A stretch of DNA of 61,802 bases. Source: Mycoplana azooxidifex. GTDB lineage: Bacteria; Pseudomonadota; Alphaproteobacteria; Rhizobiales; Rhizobiaceae. Position 1 is the first letter of the stretch. Each line of letters begins with the position of its first letter. Of the stretch, positions 1 through 10,103 are shown piece after piece. Location of the stretch: contig NZ_JACIEE010000016.1 in NCBI RefSeq assembly GCF_014196765.1, forward strand, positions 1-61,802. The letters are read 5' to 3'. Under the pieces are notes generated by a model, which worked only from the letters and a program-made list of their open reading frames with translations, did no database searches and had not been told where the DNA came from. The position numbers and the translations under genes are program-made.

Positions 1-17
1 CCGGCGCTCAAGACTAA

Positions 18-94
<77 letters not shown>

Positions 95-559
95 AATCGC
101 CACCGCAATATCAAATGCTTGAACGCCGCCCTCTGAGGCGGCGCTCGCGTTTGTACTCGGCGTGGAAGTAGCGTGGAAGCAGGAGGGCGCGTAAGCTTTC
201 GTGAACTGCCAGCGGTGTTTCATCCAATTTTGAATCCGCGCCAGCGGGTTTTGATGTGTTCCCCACGGGAGATGGCCTTTTCCAAGGGGAGCGCTACTCT
301 GCGGCAGGTGCCGACGGGCTATCGGTCGAAGCCTTCAAAACCCGTGACCGCAGATCGCTGCTCAGCGCTCTCGCCAACATCGACCTCCAAAGGTGGATGT
401 TGAAGCACTGTCCAGCACACATCGGAATCGATTCATCAATCGCGGGATGCGCTTCAGGTAAATCGCGATCTAGCTCCAATGGTGTACATGTATTTCGCCC
501 TTTCTAGACTATAATCCGCGCGTGGTGCGGTCTCACAGATTTGATCGGGGAGGTACGCC
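95..559. other. Gene-poor spacer downstream of tRNA-fMet
   Basis: These 465 bases hold no convincing gene. A hairpin at 124-143 (CGCCGCC, loop CTCTGA, GGCGGCG) lies 30 nt past the tRNA and could end its transcript, although no strong T-run follows. A short direct repeat GCGTGGAAG occurs at 161-169 and 172-180. A TATAAT hexamer at 510-515 could be the -10 box for the giant gene starting at 560, but no good -35 box is visible at the right distance. Short reading frames here have no recognisable protein features. Confidence 0.5.
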
Positions 560-3500
560 ATGCATCGCAAAGCCAATCGGTGGGCTTCTCGCTCATTTTT
601 GCTGGATTCGTGGGCCCCTTGGTGGTTTGCCGCCCTTCGAAAGGAAAAGTTCCGCAACGCGGCCTATGGGGATAGTCACTTTCAACTCGCGCCAGCCGTC
701 CAAACGACTGGCAGGCCCGTGGATGGTGCGGCTGTCGACGGTCCCGGCAAAGGCACCGTGCCCGGCAAAGAGGACAATGAGCAGGGAGCGGTGGTCCGTG
801 ACGTGCACGCTGATGTGAACAGCGTCACCCAGCCATCATTGATATTCACCCAGTCATCATTGATCGACAGCCTTGCAACGATCTACGAAGCAGGAATGCG
901 AAGCGGCGACAAGGCCACGCGTCAACTGCTCGCCGATGCATGGAATTTCGCGCACGCTGGCATCCGCGCTGCAGCCGATGATCCCCTGGCTCCGTTTCTG
1001 TCGAGGCGGCCTGCCCAGACAGTGTCTGGGAGAGATTTCACCTCGATGGCGAGCAGGCATGGTGCTCGGGGAAACGTCGTCATCCTTGAATCGGCCCCCT
1101 CGGCCCAGGGGACGCCACACGTTGCCGGGTCTCCTTCGTTTTTCTCGTTCGGGATGCCCTTTGGCGTCTGCGGATGCGGCTACTTTACCTCTCCCACGCG
1201 GATTCTCGATTTGGCCCATGGTGGCGGCCTGCTCGACGCCGATGGACAGTTGCCGGGCACCAGGCTCGATGATGGACCGGACCATGTGTCGTCAGGCGAG
1301 GGAACGATCGGGGCCTCGTTCAGCGACCCCCTGCTGGATCGCGACGTATCGCCTCTCTCCGGATGGAATGGCACGGCAAACTGGACCGAGACGCCGGTAT
1401 GGCATGGATCGCTCCCAGGTGGCGGAGAGATCGGAACGGGAACTAGTACGTCGAAAGGCGTCGGCATCCTTTCCGGCTCGGTTACCAGGCCGCTGACCGT
1501 CCCGCAGAGGGGCGAGACCGAGAATCTGGTCACCGCGGCAGCGGTCAATAACGCAATCGTGCTGGAGAACCAGAAGCAGGGCAATCCCGAGAGCGAGTGG
1601 GGCATCGACGGAGCCGGGAGTTCGAACATCGAGGGGTTTGCGACCGACATCAGCGTCGACAACGGCAAGACGATCAGTTTCAAAATCGACACCGACTCCG
1701 CAAACTACCGAATCGACATATACCGGCTTGGCTATTATGGCGGTATGGGTGCCCGGAAGGTGGCCACACTCCAGCACACAGGTCTGCAGAACCAGCCTGC
1801 ACCCCTGCGCGATGCAGCGACCGGCATGGTTGATGCCGGCAACTGGGCGGTTTCAGCGTCGTGGGCGGTGCCCGAAGACGCAGTATCCGGCGTCTACATC
1901 GCCAAGCTGGTGCGTCAGGACGGCACCTTGGGCGAGAACCACATCCCGTTCATCGTCCGCGACGACAGCAGCACCAGCGACATTGTTTTCCAGACGGCCG
2001 ACCAGACCTGGCAGGCATACAATGGCTGGGGCGGGGCAAACTTTTATGGTGGCAACGGCCCGGCGACGGGGCAGGGCGCCGGTCGCGCTTATGCCGTCAG
2101 CTACAATCGACCCATTGCGACGCGCGGCGGCGTCGGCACCTTCGCCGGACCGCAGGACTACCTGTTCGGCGCCGAGTATGCGGGCATCTATTGGCTGGAA
2201 CAGAACGGCTACGACGTCTCGTACATGGCGGGGGTCGATGCCGATCGTTATGGCAACTTGTTGCTCAATCACAAGATGTATCTCGACGTTGGGCACGATG
2301 AATACTGGTCGGGGCAACAACGGGCCAATGTCGAGGCTGCGCGTGATGCCGGCGTTCATCTGCAATTCTGGAGCGGCAACGAGGTCTATTGGCGGACCCG
2401 CTGGGGTAACAGCCTTAGCAGTGACGCCAAGCCCTATCGCTCGCTGATCTCTTATAAGGAAACCTGGTCGCCGAGCGCCAGCATCGATCCTTCCAACGAG
2501 TGGACAGGGACTTTCCGCGACCCGCGACTGAGCCCGCCCGCCGTCGGTGGAGGCAACCCTGAGAACTCCCTGACCGGACAGTTGTTCAAGGTTGACGATG
2601 TCGGCAATAATTTGCAGTCGATCACAGTTCCCTATGACGACGCCAACCTCCGATTTTGGCGGAACACGAGCGTTGCCAACCTCCAGCCCGGTCAGACAGC
2701 CACGCTCACCAAGAACTATCTCGGCTACGAATGGGACGAAGCGTCTGATAACGGCTTTGACCCGGCCGGCCTCGTTAAGCTGTCATCGACGACGGTTCCC
2801 GTTAGTACCTATCTGCTCGACTACGGCAACACGACCGGCAACGGCGTCTCGACCCACAATCTGACCCTTTACCGCGCGCCGAGTGGCGCGCTCGTCTTTG
2901 GCGCCGGAACCGTCTATTGGGCGTGGGGCCTGAGTGACAATCACGACCTCCAGTCGACTCCGACCGATCCCCGCGTGCAGCAAGCTATGGTCAATTTGCT
3001 TGCCGATATGGGCATCCAGCCGGGCACGCTGCAATCTGGGCTCGTCCAAGGTGTTGCTTCAACCGATCAGACCGCTCCAACTTCCAGTATCACTGCGCCC
3101 GCCACCGTTGCGGCGGGGGCGACGGTCACAATAACCGGCACAGCCACCGATACGGGCGGCGGGGTCGTCGCCGGCGTCGAGATTTCGACTGACAACGGGC
3201 AGAGTTGGCATCCCGTGGCAGGAGACGAGAATTGGACTTATACGTGGTCTCCTCAGACCGCGGGAACTTACGCGATCCTTTCGCGCGCCGTGGACGACAG
3301 CATCAATCTGGAAACGCCCTCGGCGGGACGAACGGTCACTGTCAGCGGGCAAAGCTACGTATCGCTGTTTCCGGGCGGCGCCACACCGGCAGTCGTCAAC
3401 ACCAACGATTCCGCGGCCGTCGAACTCGGGGTGCGGTTCCAGAGCTCGGTGGCTGGTACGGTCAGCGGCATACGTTTCTACAAGGGTAGCCAGGACACCG

Positions 3501-6500
3501 GCACCCACACCGGCTCCTTGTGGTCGAGCACCGGGACGCGACTTGCAACCCTCACATTTAGCAACGAGACGGCCAGTGGTTGGCAGACAGCGTATTTCTC
3601 AAGTCCGGTGACATTGACGCCCGGACAGACCTACACGGCGTCCTACCACACCAATGCCGGCCGCTACTCCACGACAACCAACTACTTTACATCGAATGTG
3701 ACGAATGGGCCGCTGACCGCGCTCGGGAGTGGAAACGGTGTCTACGCTTACGGCACCAATAGTCTGTTCCCGACCAGCACTTTTTCAGCAACAAACTACT
3801 GGGTCGATGTGATGTTCAATCCATCGACTTCGAACAACACGGTGCCGACGGCGGTTGCCGATACGGGTGATGCCACCGAGAAGGGCGGCGTTGCAAACGG
3901 CACGGGCGGCGTGGTCGCCAGCGGCAACGTGCTCGCCAACGACACCGATCCGGATGCCGGCGACACCAAGGCCGTCACCGCGGTCAGCTTCGGCGCGACG
4001 GCCGGAACGCTCGGCACGGCGCTGAACGGCGCCTATGGCAGTCTCGTGCTCAATGCCGCGGGGGCCTACACCTATACCGTCAACGAGACCAATGCTGCCG
4101 TGCAGGCGCTGCGGCAGTCGACCAACACGCTGACCGAGACGTTCAGCTACACCATGCGCGACACTGCCGGCGCCACGGCCACGGCCAATCTCACGGTCAC
4201 CGTCCACGGTGCCAACGATGCGCCGGTGGTCACGACCCAGACCGCCAACCAGAACGCCACCGTCGGCACCGCCTTCTCGCTGGCGCTGCCGGCCAACACC
4301 TTCACCGATATCGACACCGACGACACGCTCACCTACACCGCAACGCTTGCCAGCGGCGCGGCGCTGCCCGCCTGGCTGGCTTTCAACGCCACGACGCGGA
4401 CCTTCAGCGGCACGCCGGCGGCGGCCGATGCCGGCACGCTCGGCATCCGGGTCACGTCGACCGATCTCGGCGGCCTCGCTGCCAGTGAGACCTTCAACAT
4501 CGCCGTGTCGACGTCGTCGAACAACACAGTGCCGACGGCGGTTGCCGATACGGGCGACGCCACCGAGAAGGGCGGCGTTGCAAACGGCACGGGCGGCGTG
4601 GTCGCCAGCGGCAACGTGCTCGCCAACGACACCGATCCGGATGCCGGCGACACCAAGACCGTCACCGCGTTTAGCTTCGGTGCGACGGCCGGCACGCTCG
4701 GCACGGCGCTGAACGGTACCTATGGCAGCCTCGTGCTCAATGCCGCGGGTGCCTACACCTATACCGTCAACGAGACCAATGCTGCCGTGCAGGCGCTGCG
4801 GCAGTCGACCAACACGCTGACCGAGACGTTCAGCTACACCATGCGCGACACTGCCGGCGCCACGGCCACGGCCAATCTCACGGTCACCGTCCATGGTGCC
4901 AACGACGCGCCGGTGGTCACGACCCAGACCGCCAACCAGAACGCCACTGTCGGCACCGCCTTCTCGCTGGCGCTGCCGGCCAACACCTTCACCGATATCG
5001 ACACCGGCGACACGCTCACCTACACCGCAACGCTTGCCAGCGGCGCGGCACTGCCCGCCTGGCTGGCTTTCAACGCCACGACGCGGACCTTCAGCGGCAC
5101 GCCGACGGCGGCCGATGCCGGCACGCTCGGCATCCGGGTTACGTCGACCGATCTCGGCGGCCTCGCTGCCAGCGAGACCTTCAACATCGCCGTGTCGACC
5201 GCGCCGACGACCTACAGCCTGTTCAGCGCCTCCAACACGCCAGCCCAGACGAACCTCAACGACGGCCAGCAACTTGAGCTCGGCGTCAAGTTCCAGTCGA
5301 ACGTTGCCGGTGACATCACGGCCATCAAGTTCTATCGCAGCGCCAGCGACACCGGCCAGAACGTCGTCGACCTGTGGACCGCCACCGGCACCAAGCTCGC
5401 CACGGCCACCTTCACCAACACCTCGGCGAGCGGCTGGCAGACGGTGAACTTCTCGGCGCCCGTTTCGATCGCCGCCAACACCACTTACATCGCCTCCTAC
5501 CACACCACCGGCGCCTACGTGGCGACCAATAATTTCTACACCAGCGGCGTAACCAACGGTCCGCTGACGGCCCTGTCCAGCGCCGCCGGCGGCGGCAACG
5601 GTGTCTACCGTTATGGCGGATCCGCAACGACAGGTATTTTCCCGAACGCCACCTACCAGGCAGCAAATTACTGGGCAGATGTGGTCTTCCGCCCGACGTC
5701 GTCAAGCAACACGGTGCCGACGGCGGTTGCCGATACGGGCGACGCCACCGAGAAGGGCGGCGTTGCCAACGGCACGGGCGGTTCTCTCGCCAGCGGCAAC
5801 GTGCTCGCCAACGACACCGATCCGGATGCCGGCGACACCAAGGCCGTCACCGCGGTCAGCTTCGGCGCGACGGCCGGAACGCTCGGCACGGCGCTGAACG
5901 GTACCTATGGCAGCCTCGTGCTCAATGCCGCGGGTGCCTACACCTATACCGTCAACGAGACCAATGCTGCCGTGCAGGCGCTGCGGCAGTCGACCAACAC
6001 GCTGACCGAGACGTTCAGCTACACCATGCGCGACACTGCCGGCGCCACGGCCACGGCCAATCTCACGGTCACGGTCCACGGTGCCAACGATGCGCCGGTG
6101 GTCACGACCCAGACCGCCAACCAGAACGCCACCGTCGGCACCGCCTTCTCGCTGGCGCTGCCGGCCAACACCTTCACCGATATCGACACCGACGACACGC
6201 TCACCTACACCGCAACGCTTGCCAGCGGCGCAGCACTGCCCGCCTGGCTGGCTTTCAACGCCACGACGCGGACCTTCAGCGGCACGCCGGCGGCGGCCGA
6301 TGCCGGCACGCTCGGCATCCGGGTCACGTCGACCGATCTCGGCGGCCTCGCTGCCAGCGAGACCTTCAACATCGCCGTGTCGACGTCGTCGAACAACACG
6401 GTGCCGACGGCGGTTGCCGATACGGGCGACGCCACCGAGAAGGGCGGCGTTGCAAACGGCACGGGCGGCGTGGTCGCCAGCGGCAACGTGCTCGCCAACG

Positions 6501-7582
6501 ACACCGATCCGGATGCCGGCGACACCAAGACCGTCACCGCGTTTAGCTTCGGTGCGACGGCCGGCACGCTCGGCACGGCGCTGAACGGTACCTATGGCAG
6601 CCTCGTGCTCAATGCCGCGGGTGCCTACACCTATACCGTCAACGAGACCAATGCTGCCGTGCAGGCGCTGCGGCAGTCGACCAACACGCTGACCGAGACG
6701 TTCAGCTACACCATGCGCGACACTGCCGGCGCCACGGCCACGGCCAATCTCACGGTCACCGTCCATGGTGCCAACGACGCGCCGGTGGTCACGACCCGGA
6801 CCGCCAACCAGAACGCCACTGTCGGCACCGCCTTCTCGCTGGCGCTGCCGGCCAACACCTTCACCGATATCGACACCGGCGACACGCTCACCTACACCGC
6901 AACGCTTGCCAGCGGCGCGGCACTGCCCGCCTGGCTGGCTTTCAACGCCACGACGCGGACCTTCAGCGGCACGCCGACGGCGGCCGATGCCGGCACGCTC
7001 GGCATCCGGGTTACGTCGACCGATCTCGGCGGCCTCGCTGCCAGCGAGACCTTCAACATCGCCGTGTCGACCGCGCCGACGACCTACAGCCTGTTCAGCG
7101 CCTCCAACACGCCGGCCCAGACGAACCTCAACGACGGCCAGCAACTTGAGCTCGGCGTCAAGTTCCAGTCGAACGTTGCCGGTGACATCACGGCCATCAA
7201 GTTCTATCGCAGCGCCAGCGACACCGGCCAGAACGTCGTCGACCTGTGGACCGCCACCGGCACCAAGCTCGCCACGGCCACCTTCACCAACACCTCGGCG
7301 AGCGGCTGGCAGACGGTGAACTTCTCGGCGCCCGTTTCGATCGCCGCCAACACCACTTACATCGCCTCCTATCACACCACCGGCGCCTACGTGGCCACCA
7401 ATAAGTTCTTCGCCAATCCCGTTACCAACGGTCCGCTGACGGCGCCGTCGAGCCTCACTGCCGGTGGCAACGGTGTCTATGCCTACGGAGGTTCCGCCTC
7501 GACGGGCATATTCCCGACGAGCACTTACGATTCAGCGAACTACTCGGCCGACGTGGTCTTTCGGCCGCAGCTCGCCGCATGA
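560..7582 (+). CDS. Giant repeat protein: DMF-amidase-like, DUF4082 and VCBS domains
   Basis: 2,340 residues. The start is supported by GGGGAGG ending 8 nt before the ATG. Domains by eye: an unassigned N-terminal part; an N,N-dimethylformamidase beta-subunit-like region (about residues 335-825, with GFATDISVDNG and RLGYYGGMGARK); an Ig-like unit (about 837-930, TAPTSSITAPATV); DUF4082 (about 933-1089); then two near-identical cassettes, each VCBS, putative-Ig (PIG), VCBS, PIG, DUF4082 (about 1093-1716 and 1717-2340). VCBS units carry GNVLANDTDPDAGDTK and GAYTYTVNETN. There is no obvious Sec signal peptide; such proteins are usually large secreted or surface proteins, often exported by type I systems, but no exporter is nearby. 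No catalytic role can be assigned. A COG0523 gene follows 86 bp downstream. Confidence 0.9.
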   Translation: MHRKANRWASRSFLLDSWAPWWFAALRKEKFRNAAYGDSHFQLAPAVQTTGRPVDGAAVDGPGKGTVPGKEDNEQGAVVRDVHADVNSVTQPSLIFTQSSLIDSLATIYEAGMRSGDKATRQLLADAWNFAHAGIRAAADDPLAPFLSRRPAQTVSGRDFTSMASRHGARGNVVILESAPSAQGTPHVAGSPSFFSFGMPFGVCGCGYFTSPTRILDLAHGGGLLDADGQLPGTRLDDGPDHVSSGEGTIGASFSDPLLDRDVSPLSGWNGTANWTETPVWHGSLPGGGEIGTGTSTSKGVGILSGSVTRPLTVPQRGETENLVTAAAVNNAIVLENQKQGNPESEWGIDGAGSSNIEGFATDISVDNGKTISFKIDTDSANYRIDIYRLGYYGGMGARKVATLQHTGLQNQPAPLRDAATGMVDAGNWAVSASWAVPEDAVSGVYIAKLVRQDGTLGENHIPFIVRDDSSTSDIVFQTADQTWQAYNGWGGANFYGGNGPATGQGAGRAYAVSYNRPIATRGGVGTFAGPQDYLFGAEYAGIYWLEQNGYDVSYMAGVDADRYGNLLLNHKMYLDVGHDEYWSGQQRANVEAARDAGVHLQFWSGNEVYWRTRWGNSLSSDAKPYRSLISYKETWSPSASIDPSNEWTGTFRDPRLSPPAVGGGNPENSLTGQLFKVDDVGNNLQSITVPYDDANLRFWRNTSVANLQPGQTATLTKNYLGYEWDEASDNGFDPAGLVKLSSTTVPVSTYLLDYGNTTGNGVSTHNLTLYRAPSGALVFGAGTVYWAWGLSDNHDLQSTPTDPRVQQAMVNLLADMGIQPGTLQSGLVQGVASTDQTAPTSSITAPATVAAGATVTITGTATDTGGGVVAGVEISTDNGQSWHPVAGDENWTYTWSPQTAGTYAILSRAVDDSINLETPSAGRTVTVSGQSYVSLFPGGATPAVVNTNDSAAVELGVRFQSSVAGTVSGIRFYKGSQDTGTHTGSLWSSTGTRLATLTFSNETASGWQTAYFSSPVTLTPGQTYTASYHTNAGRYSTTTNYFTSNVTNGPLTALGSGNGVYAYGTNSLFPTSTFSATNYWVDVMFNPSTSNNTVPTAVADTGDATEKGGVANGTGGVVASGNVLANDTDPDAGDTKAVTAVSFGATAGTLGTALNGAYGSLVLNAAGAYTYTVNETNAAVQALRQSTNTLTETFSYTMRDTAGATATANLTVTVHGANDAPVVTTQTANQNATVGTAFSLALPANTFTDIDTDDTLTYTATLASGAALPAWLAFNATTRTFSGTPAAADAGTLGIRVTSTDLGGLAASETFNIAVSTSSNNTVPTAVADTGDATEKGGVANGTGGVVASGNVLANDTDPDAGDTKTVTAFSFGATAGTLGTALNGTYGSLVLNAAGAYTYTVNETNAAVQALRQSTNTLTETFSYTMRDTAGATATANLTVTVHGANDAPVVTTQTANQNATVGTAFSLALPANTFTDIDTGDTLTYTATLASGAALPAWLAFNATTRTFSGTPTAADAGTLGIRVTSTDLGGLAASETFNIAVSTAPTTYSLFSASNTPAQTNLNDGQQLELGVKFQSNVAGDITAIKFYRSASDTGQNVVDLWTATGTKLATATFTNTSASGWQTVNFSAPVSIAANTTYIASYHTTGAYVATNNFYTSGVTNGPLTALSSAAGGGNGVYRYGGSATTGIFPNATYQAANYWADVVFRPTSSSNTVPTAVADTGDATEKGGVANGTGGSLASGNVLANDTDPDAGDTKAVTAVSFGATAGTLGTALNGTYGSLVLNAAGAYTYTVNETNAAVQALRQSTNTLTETFSYTMRDTAGATATANLTVTVHGANDAPVVTTQTANQNATVGTAFSLALPANTFTDIDTDDTLTYTATLASGAALPAWLAFNATTRTFSGTPAAADAGTLGIRVTSTDLGGLAASETFNIAVSTSSNNTVPTAVADTGDATEKGGVANGTGGVVASGNVLANDTDPDAGDTKTVTAFSFGATAGTLGTALNGTYGSLVLNAAGAYTYTVNETNAAVQALRQSTNTLTETFSYTMRDTAGATATANLTVTVHGANDAPVVTTRTANQNATVGTAFSLALPANTFTDIDTGDTLTYTATLASGAALPAWLAFNATTRTFSGTPTAADAGTLGIRVTSTDLGGLAASETFNIAVSTAPTTYSLFSASNTPAQTNLNDGQQLELGVKFQSNVAGDITAIKFYRSASDTGQNVVDLWTATGTKLATATFTNTSASGWQTVNFSAPVSIAANTTYIASYHTTGAYVATNKFFANPVTNGPLTAPSSLTAGGNGVYAYGGSASTGIFPTSTYDSANYSADVVFRPQLAA
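3838..7582 (+). repeat. 1,872-bp in-frame tandem duplication inside the giant gene
   Basis: Copy 1 runs from 3838 to 5709 and copy 2 from 5710 to about 7582. Corresponding landmarks (cacggtgccgacggcgg at 3838 and 5710; the internal unit at 4525 and 6397) are offset by exactly 1,872 bp. Each copy itself contains a 687-bp sub-repeat (3838 to 4525; 5710 to 6397), so the VCBS-PIG unit occurs four times. Copies are nearly identical until about 7400, where the end of the last DUF4082 unit diverges. The length is a multiple of three, so the reading frame is kept. Confidence 0.95.
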
Positions 7583-7668
7583 TGTATGGGACATGGTGAC
7601 GTGCAGCCATTGGATGCGGCTAACACCAAGCCAAGTCCTATCGTGGGGACGATCGGGAAGGGGTGCCG

Positions 7669-8853
7669 ATGGACGGGGCAGAAAGGCTGCCGGTAACTGT
7701 GTTCGCCGGTTTTCTCGGCGCTGGAAAGACAACGCTTCTAAGCCATGTGCTGACCAATCGCGAGGGTCTGCGGGTCGCCGTCATTGTCAACGACATGAGC
7801 GAGGTGAACATAGACGCCAGTCTCATTCGAGACGGCGGCTGCAACCTGTCGCATACGACGGAGACATTGGTTGAGCTGAGCAATGGCTGCATATGCTGCA
7901 CTTTGCGCGATGACCTCTTGGCGGAAGTGCGGCGACTGGCCGAGGAAGGGCGATACGACTATCTGTTGATCGAGGGGACGGGCATTGCCGAGCCACGCCC
8001 TATCGCGGCAACGTTTTCCTTCCGCGACGAGAACGGGGTCTCGCTATCCGACTTTGCCAAACTTGACACGATGATTACCGTGGTCGATGCCGCGAGCCTG
8101 TTGGCTGACTATAGTAGCGCCGACCTGCTCCGTGACCGTGGTCTACAGCGGGACAGTGAGGACCGGCGGACACTTATTGACCTATTGGTTGATCAAATCG
8201 AATTTGCGGATGTTGTGGTGATCAACAAGATCTCGGACACAGCCGAGGAAACGCGCGCCGAGGTCCGCAAGGTGGTCGCTGCACTCAACCCGGATGCGCG
8301 TCAGGTGGAGGTGGATTTCGGCAAGATTCCTCTCGCAACCGCGCTCAATACCGGCCTATTCGATGAGGCAAAAGCGGCTGCGCACCCGTTGTGGCACAAA
8401 GAACTGTACAGCCCAGGTGCGCATGTTCCAGAGACAAAGGAGTATGGGGTGTCGAGCTTTGTGTACCGCACAAGGCGTCCCTTTGATCCCATGCGATTTC
8501 GCGCGTTCCTGGACGAGCCCTGGCCGGGCGTTATTCGCGCCAAGGGCCATTTCTGGCTTGCCACGCGCCCGCAACATGTGGGTCTGATGTCGGCCGCCGG
8601 TGTGCAGCGGCGTTGCGAACCCGCGGGACTGTGGTGGGCGGCTGTTCCCCGGCAAGACTGGCCGAGCCATCCGCAATTTCGTCAGCGTCTGGAAAGCCAA
8701 TGGGACAGCACCTGGGGCGATCGTCGACAGGAACTCGTGTTTATCGGTGTGGGCATGGACGAGGCAGGCGTCCGTGTCGCGTTAGACGACTGTCTCGCCA
8801 GCGTGGATCCGCAGCACTGGTTCACGCTTGAAGATCCGTTTCCGGCCTGGTAG
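7669..8853 (+). CDS. COG0523/CobW-family GTPase, probable metal chaperone
   Basis: 394 residues from the ATG at 7669; a GTG two codons upstream at 7663 is possible, but GAAGGGG is better spaced for 7669. A Walker A motif FLGAGKTTL lies near the N-terminus, followed by the CXCC metal-binding motif in [13 protein letters not shown] and [10 protein letters not shown], all diagnostic of the G3E/COG0523 family. The C-terminal half carries a CobW_C domain ([16 protein letters not shown]...). Family members use GTP hydrolysis to deliver Zn, Co or Ni to client enzymes. No Zur-type operator was visible upstream. Neighbours give no metal context, so the specific metal is unknown. Confidence 0.9.
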   Translation: MDGAERLPVTVFAGFLGAGKTTLLSHVLTNREGLRVAVIVNDMSEVNIDASLIRDGGCNLSHTTETLVELSNGCICCTLRDDLLAEVRRLAEEGRYDYLLIEGTGIAEPRPIAATFSFRDENGVSLSDFAKLDTMITVVDAASLLADYSSADLLRDRGLQRDSEDRRTLIDLLVDQIEFADVVVINKISDTAEETRAEVRKVVAALNPDARQVEVDFGKIPLATALNTGLFDEAKAAAHPLWHKELYSPGAHVPETKEYGVSSFVYRTRRPFDPMRFRAFLDEPWPGVIRAKGHFWLATRPQHVGLMSAAGVQRRCEPAGLWWAAVPRQDWPSHPQFRQRLESQWDSTWGDRRQELVFIGVGMDEAGVRVALDDCLASVDPQHWFTLEDPFPAW

Positions 8854-8917
8854 CGCGCGCAACTGACCGGGGTGAACTGACGCTCGATCAAGTCGAGCAC
8901 TTCCGTTGACGCCATGA

Positions 8918-9143
8918 ACGCGCGCCGTTGCCTACAAGGATCTCGAGGATGGCATCCGGCTGAATCGTGCGCCGGTGCCATCTGACCTGCGCTGGCGCTT
9001 TGCCATCCATGAAGCCGGGCTTGCCGTCGTCCACCACGTTCTGCAGTTCGGACCCACCCATCCATGGCGTCACCATCGACAGCCCTGGCGGCTGCTACAG
9101 CCGGTTCGGCTTCCAACCCTTCGGCAGCGATACGCTCGAATGA
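8918..9143 (+). pseudogene. Decayed M41 (FtsH-like) zinc-protease fragment
   Basis: In one frame the region reads ...KDLEDGIRLNRAPVPSDLR then WRFAIHEAGLAVVHHVLQFG, which matches the peptidase M41 helix around HEXXH. The motif is degenerate: HEAGL replaces HEAGH, so the second zinc histidine is lost. After about 9060 the similarity continues in another frame (GVTIDSPGGCYSRFGFQPF), ending at TGA 9141-9143. An in-frame stop at 8915-8917 closes the upstream side. The AAA ATPase part is missing. I read this as a relic of an FtsH-like or AAA-M41 gene carrying a frameshift. The remaining bases to 9287 hold nothing I can identify. Confidence 0.65.
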
Positions 9144-9287
9144 CCGAGAAGACGTTCACGATGTTGACGGCGGTGGAACCGATCGTCCTGAACAAACGTC
9201 GGCCGGATCGGTGCGAGCCTACAACAGTGACCAGGTTCGGGCGACGACGATGGCGACGCTATCGCTTCCTACGCTTCCGTCGGATGA

Positions 9288-9983
9288 TCATTGCACGACC
9301 GCAGGTGCCGTGAACGTATAGCCGACGCCATAAACCACCTTGATCGGCACGTGCAGGTTGGTCTGTTCGCCGATCTTGCGACGAAGGCGACTGACGACAG
9401 CATCCAGATGCCGGTTGTCGAAGTGGGCTCTGGGGCGGGCAATCGTCTCCGCCAGCTTCTCGCGCTCGCAAATGCCACCGCCATCTTTGCAGAGCGCACT
9501 CACGAGTGCGAACTCGGTCGCGGTCAGCTTGAGCGAGCGCTGGTTCGGCGCAGTGAGGATCCAGTTTCGGCTGTCCAATACCCACTTGTCTCCAGCGCCG
9601 TCGGCGACATCCACTTGATCCCCTGTTCGCCGCAGCAGGCTGCGGATCGCGGCTTCGATCTCCCGCAAGGTACTGTGTTTGACCAGATAGATGTCAGCGC
9701 CGCTTTCAAAGCCTCGGATACGGTCGTCACTTTCGCCAAGAGCCGTGAGCATGATGATGCCGCAGCGATGGGCCCCGCGGATTTCGCTGGCCAGCTCGAA
9801 CCCGTTGCCGTCGGGCAAGCCGACATCGAGGATGATGACGTCAGGTGGTTCATGATCATCCAGCACCCGACGCAGGCCTTCTGCTGTCGCAACGCCTTCG
9901 GCGGTGAAACCGCACAGCCCCAGGAAGTCGACCAGATCCTTGAGCAGCCGCTGTTCGTCCTCGACGATCAAAACGCGCGTCAA
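9288..9983 (-). CDS. OmpR/PhoB-family response regulator
   Basis: 231 residues from a TTG start at 9983 (MTRVLIVEDEQ...), chosen because AGGGGAG lies 8 nt upstream and the upstream codons belong to a RIME1 repeat. The receiver domain has the acidic pair ED, the phospho-acceptor Asp in DVIILDVGLPDGNG, and a Thr in MLTALGE. The usual LVKP lysine-proline is LVKHST, so the cis-Pro is absent. The C-terminal winged helix has LKLTATEFALVSAL and the recognition helix DAVVSRLRRKIGE. It lies downstream of the histidine kinase at 10086-11558 on the same strand, separated by the RIME1. It is a candidate regulator of the neighbouring autotransporter (inference). Confidence 0.9.
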   Translation of the reverse strand: MTRVLIVEDEQRLLKDLVDFLGLCGFTAEGVATAEGLRRVLDDHEPPDVIILDVGLPDGNGFELASEIRGAHRCGIIMLTALGESDDRIRGFESGADIYLVKHSTLREIEAAIRSLLRRTGDQVDVADGAGDKWVLDSRNWILTAPNQRSLKLTATEFALVSALCKDGGGICEREKLAETIARPRAHFDNRHLDAVVSRLRRKIGEQTNLHVPIKVVYGVGYTFTAPAVVQ

Positions 9984-9996
9984 TTCATAATCTCCC

Positions 9997-10103
9997 CTAG
10001 AGCAATTCCAGCAAAAGTGGGCAACGGTTTTGCGTCCGGAATTGCGTAAAAACAAAAAGATAGAGCATTGAAGGTGATCCCGTTTTCACCGGAAATGCTC
10101 TAG
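9997..10103. repeat. RIME1-type intergenic mosaic element
   Basis: A 107-bp element bounded by ctagagcaattcc and ggaaatgctctag, with the internal segments ttttgcgtccggaattgcg and gtgatcccgttttcaccgg. Termini and internal palindromes (CGGTGAAAACGG type) match the RIME1 family, a repeat of about 108 bp known from Rhizobiaceae intergenic regions. It sits between the kinase and regulator genes; its right edge provides the last codons and stop of the kinase (CTA GAG CAT TTC CGG TGA). Confidence 0.85.

Noticed and set aside
95-560. A tRNA-borne integrative element beginning at tRNA-fMet
   Set aside because: No integrase, no second copy of the tRNA 3' end and no clear att repeat were found within the window.
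3785-7375. Long minus-strand frames (572 and 557 codons) opposite the VCBS repeats
   Set aside because: Antisense shadows of the repetitive gene; they duplicate only because the coding strand is duplicated.
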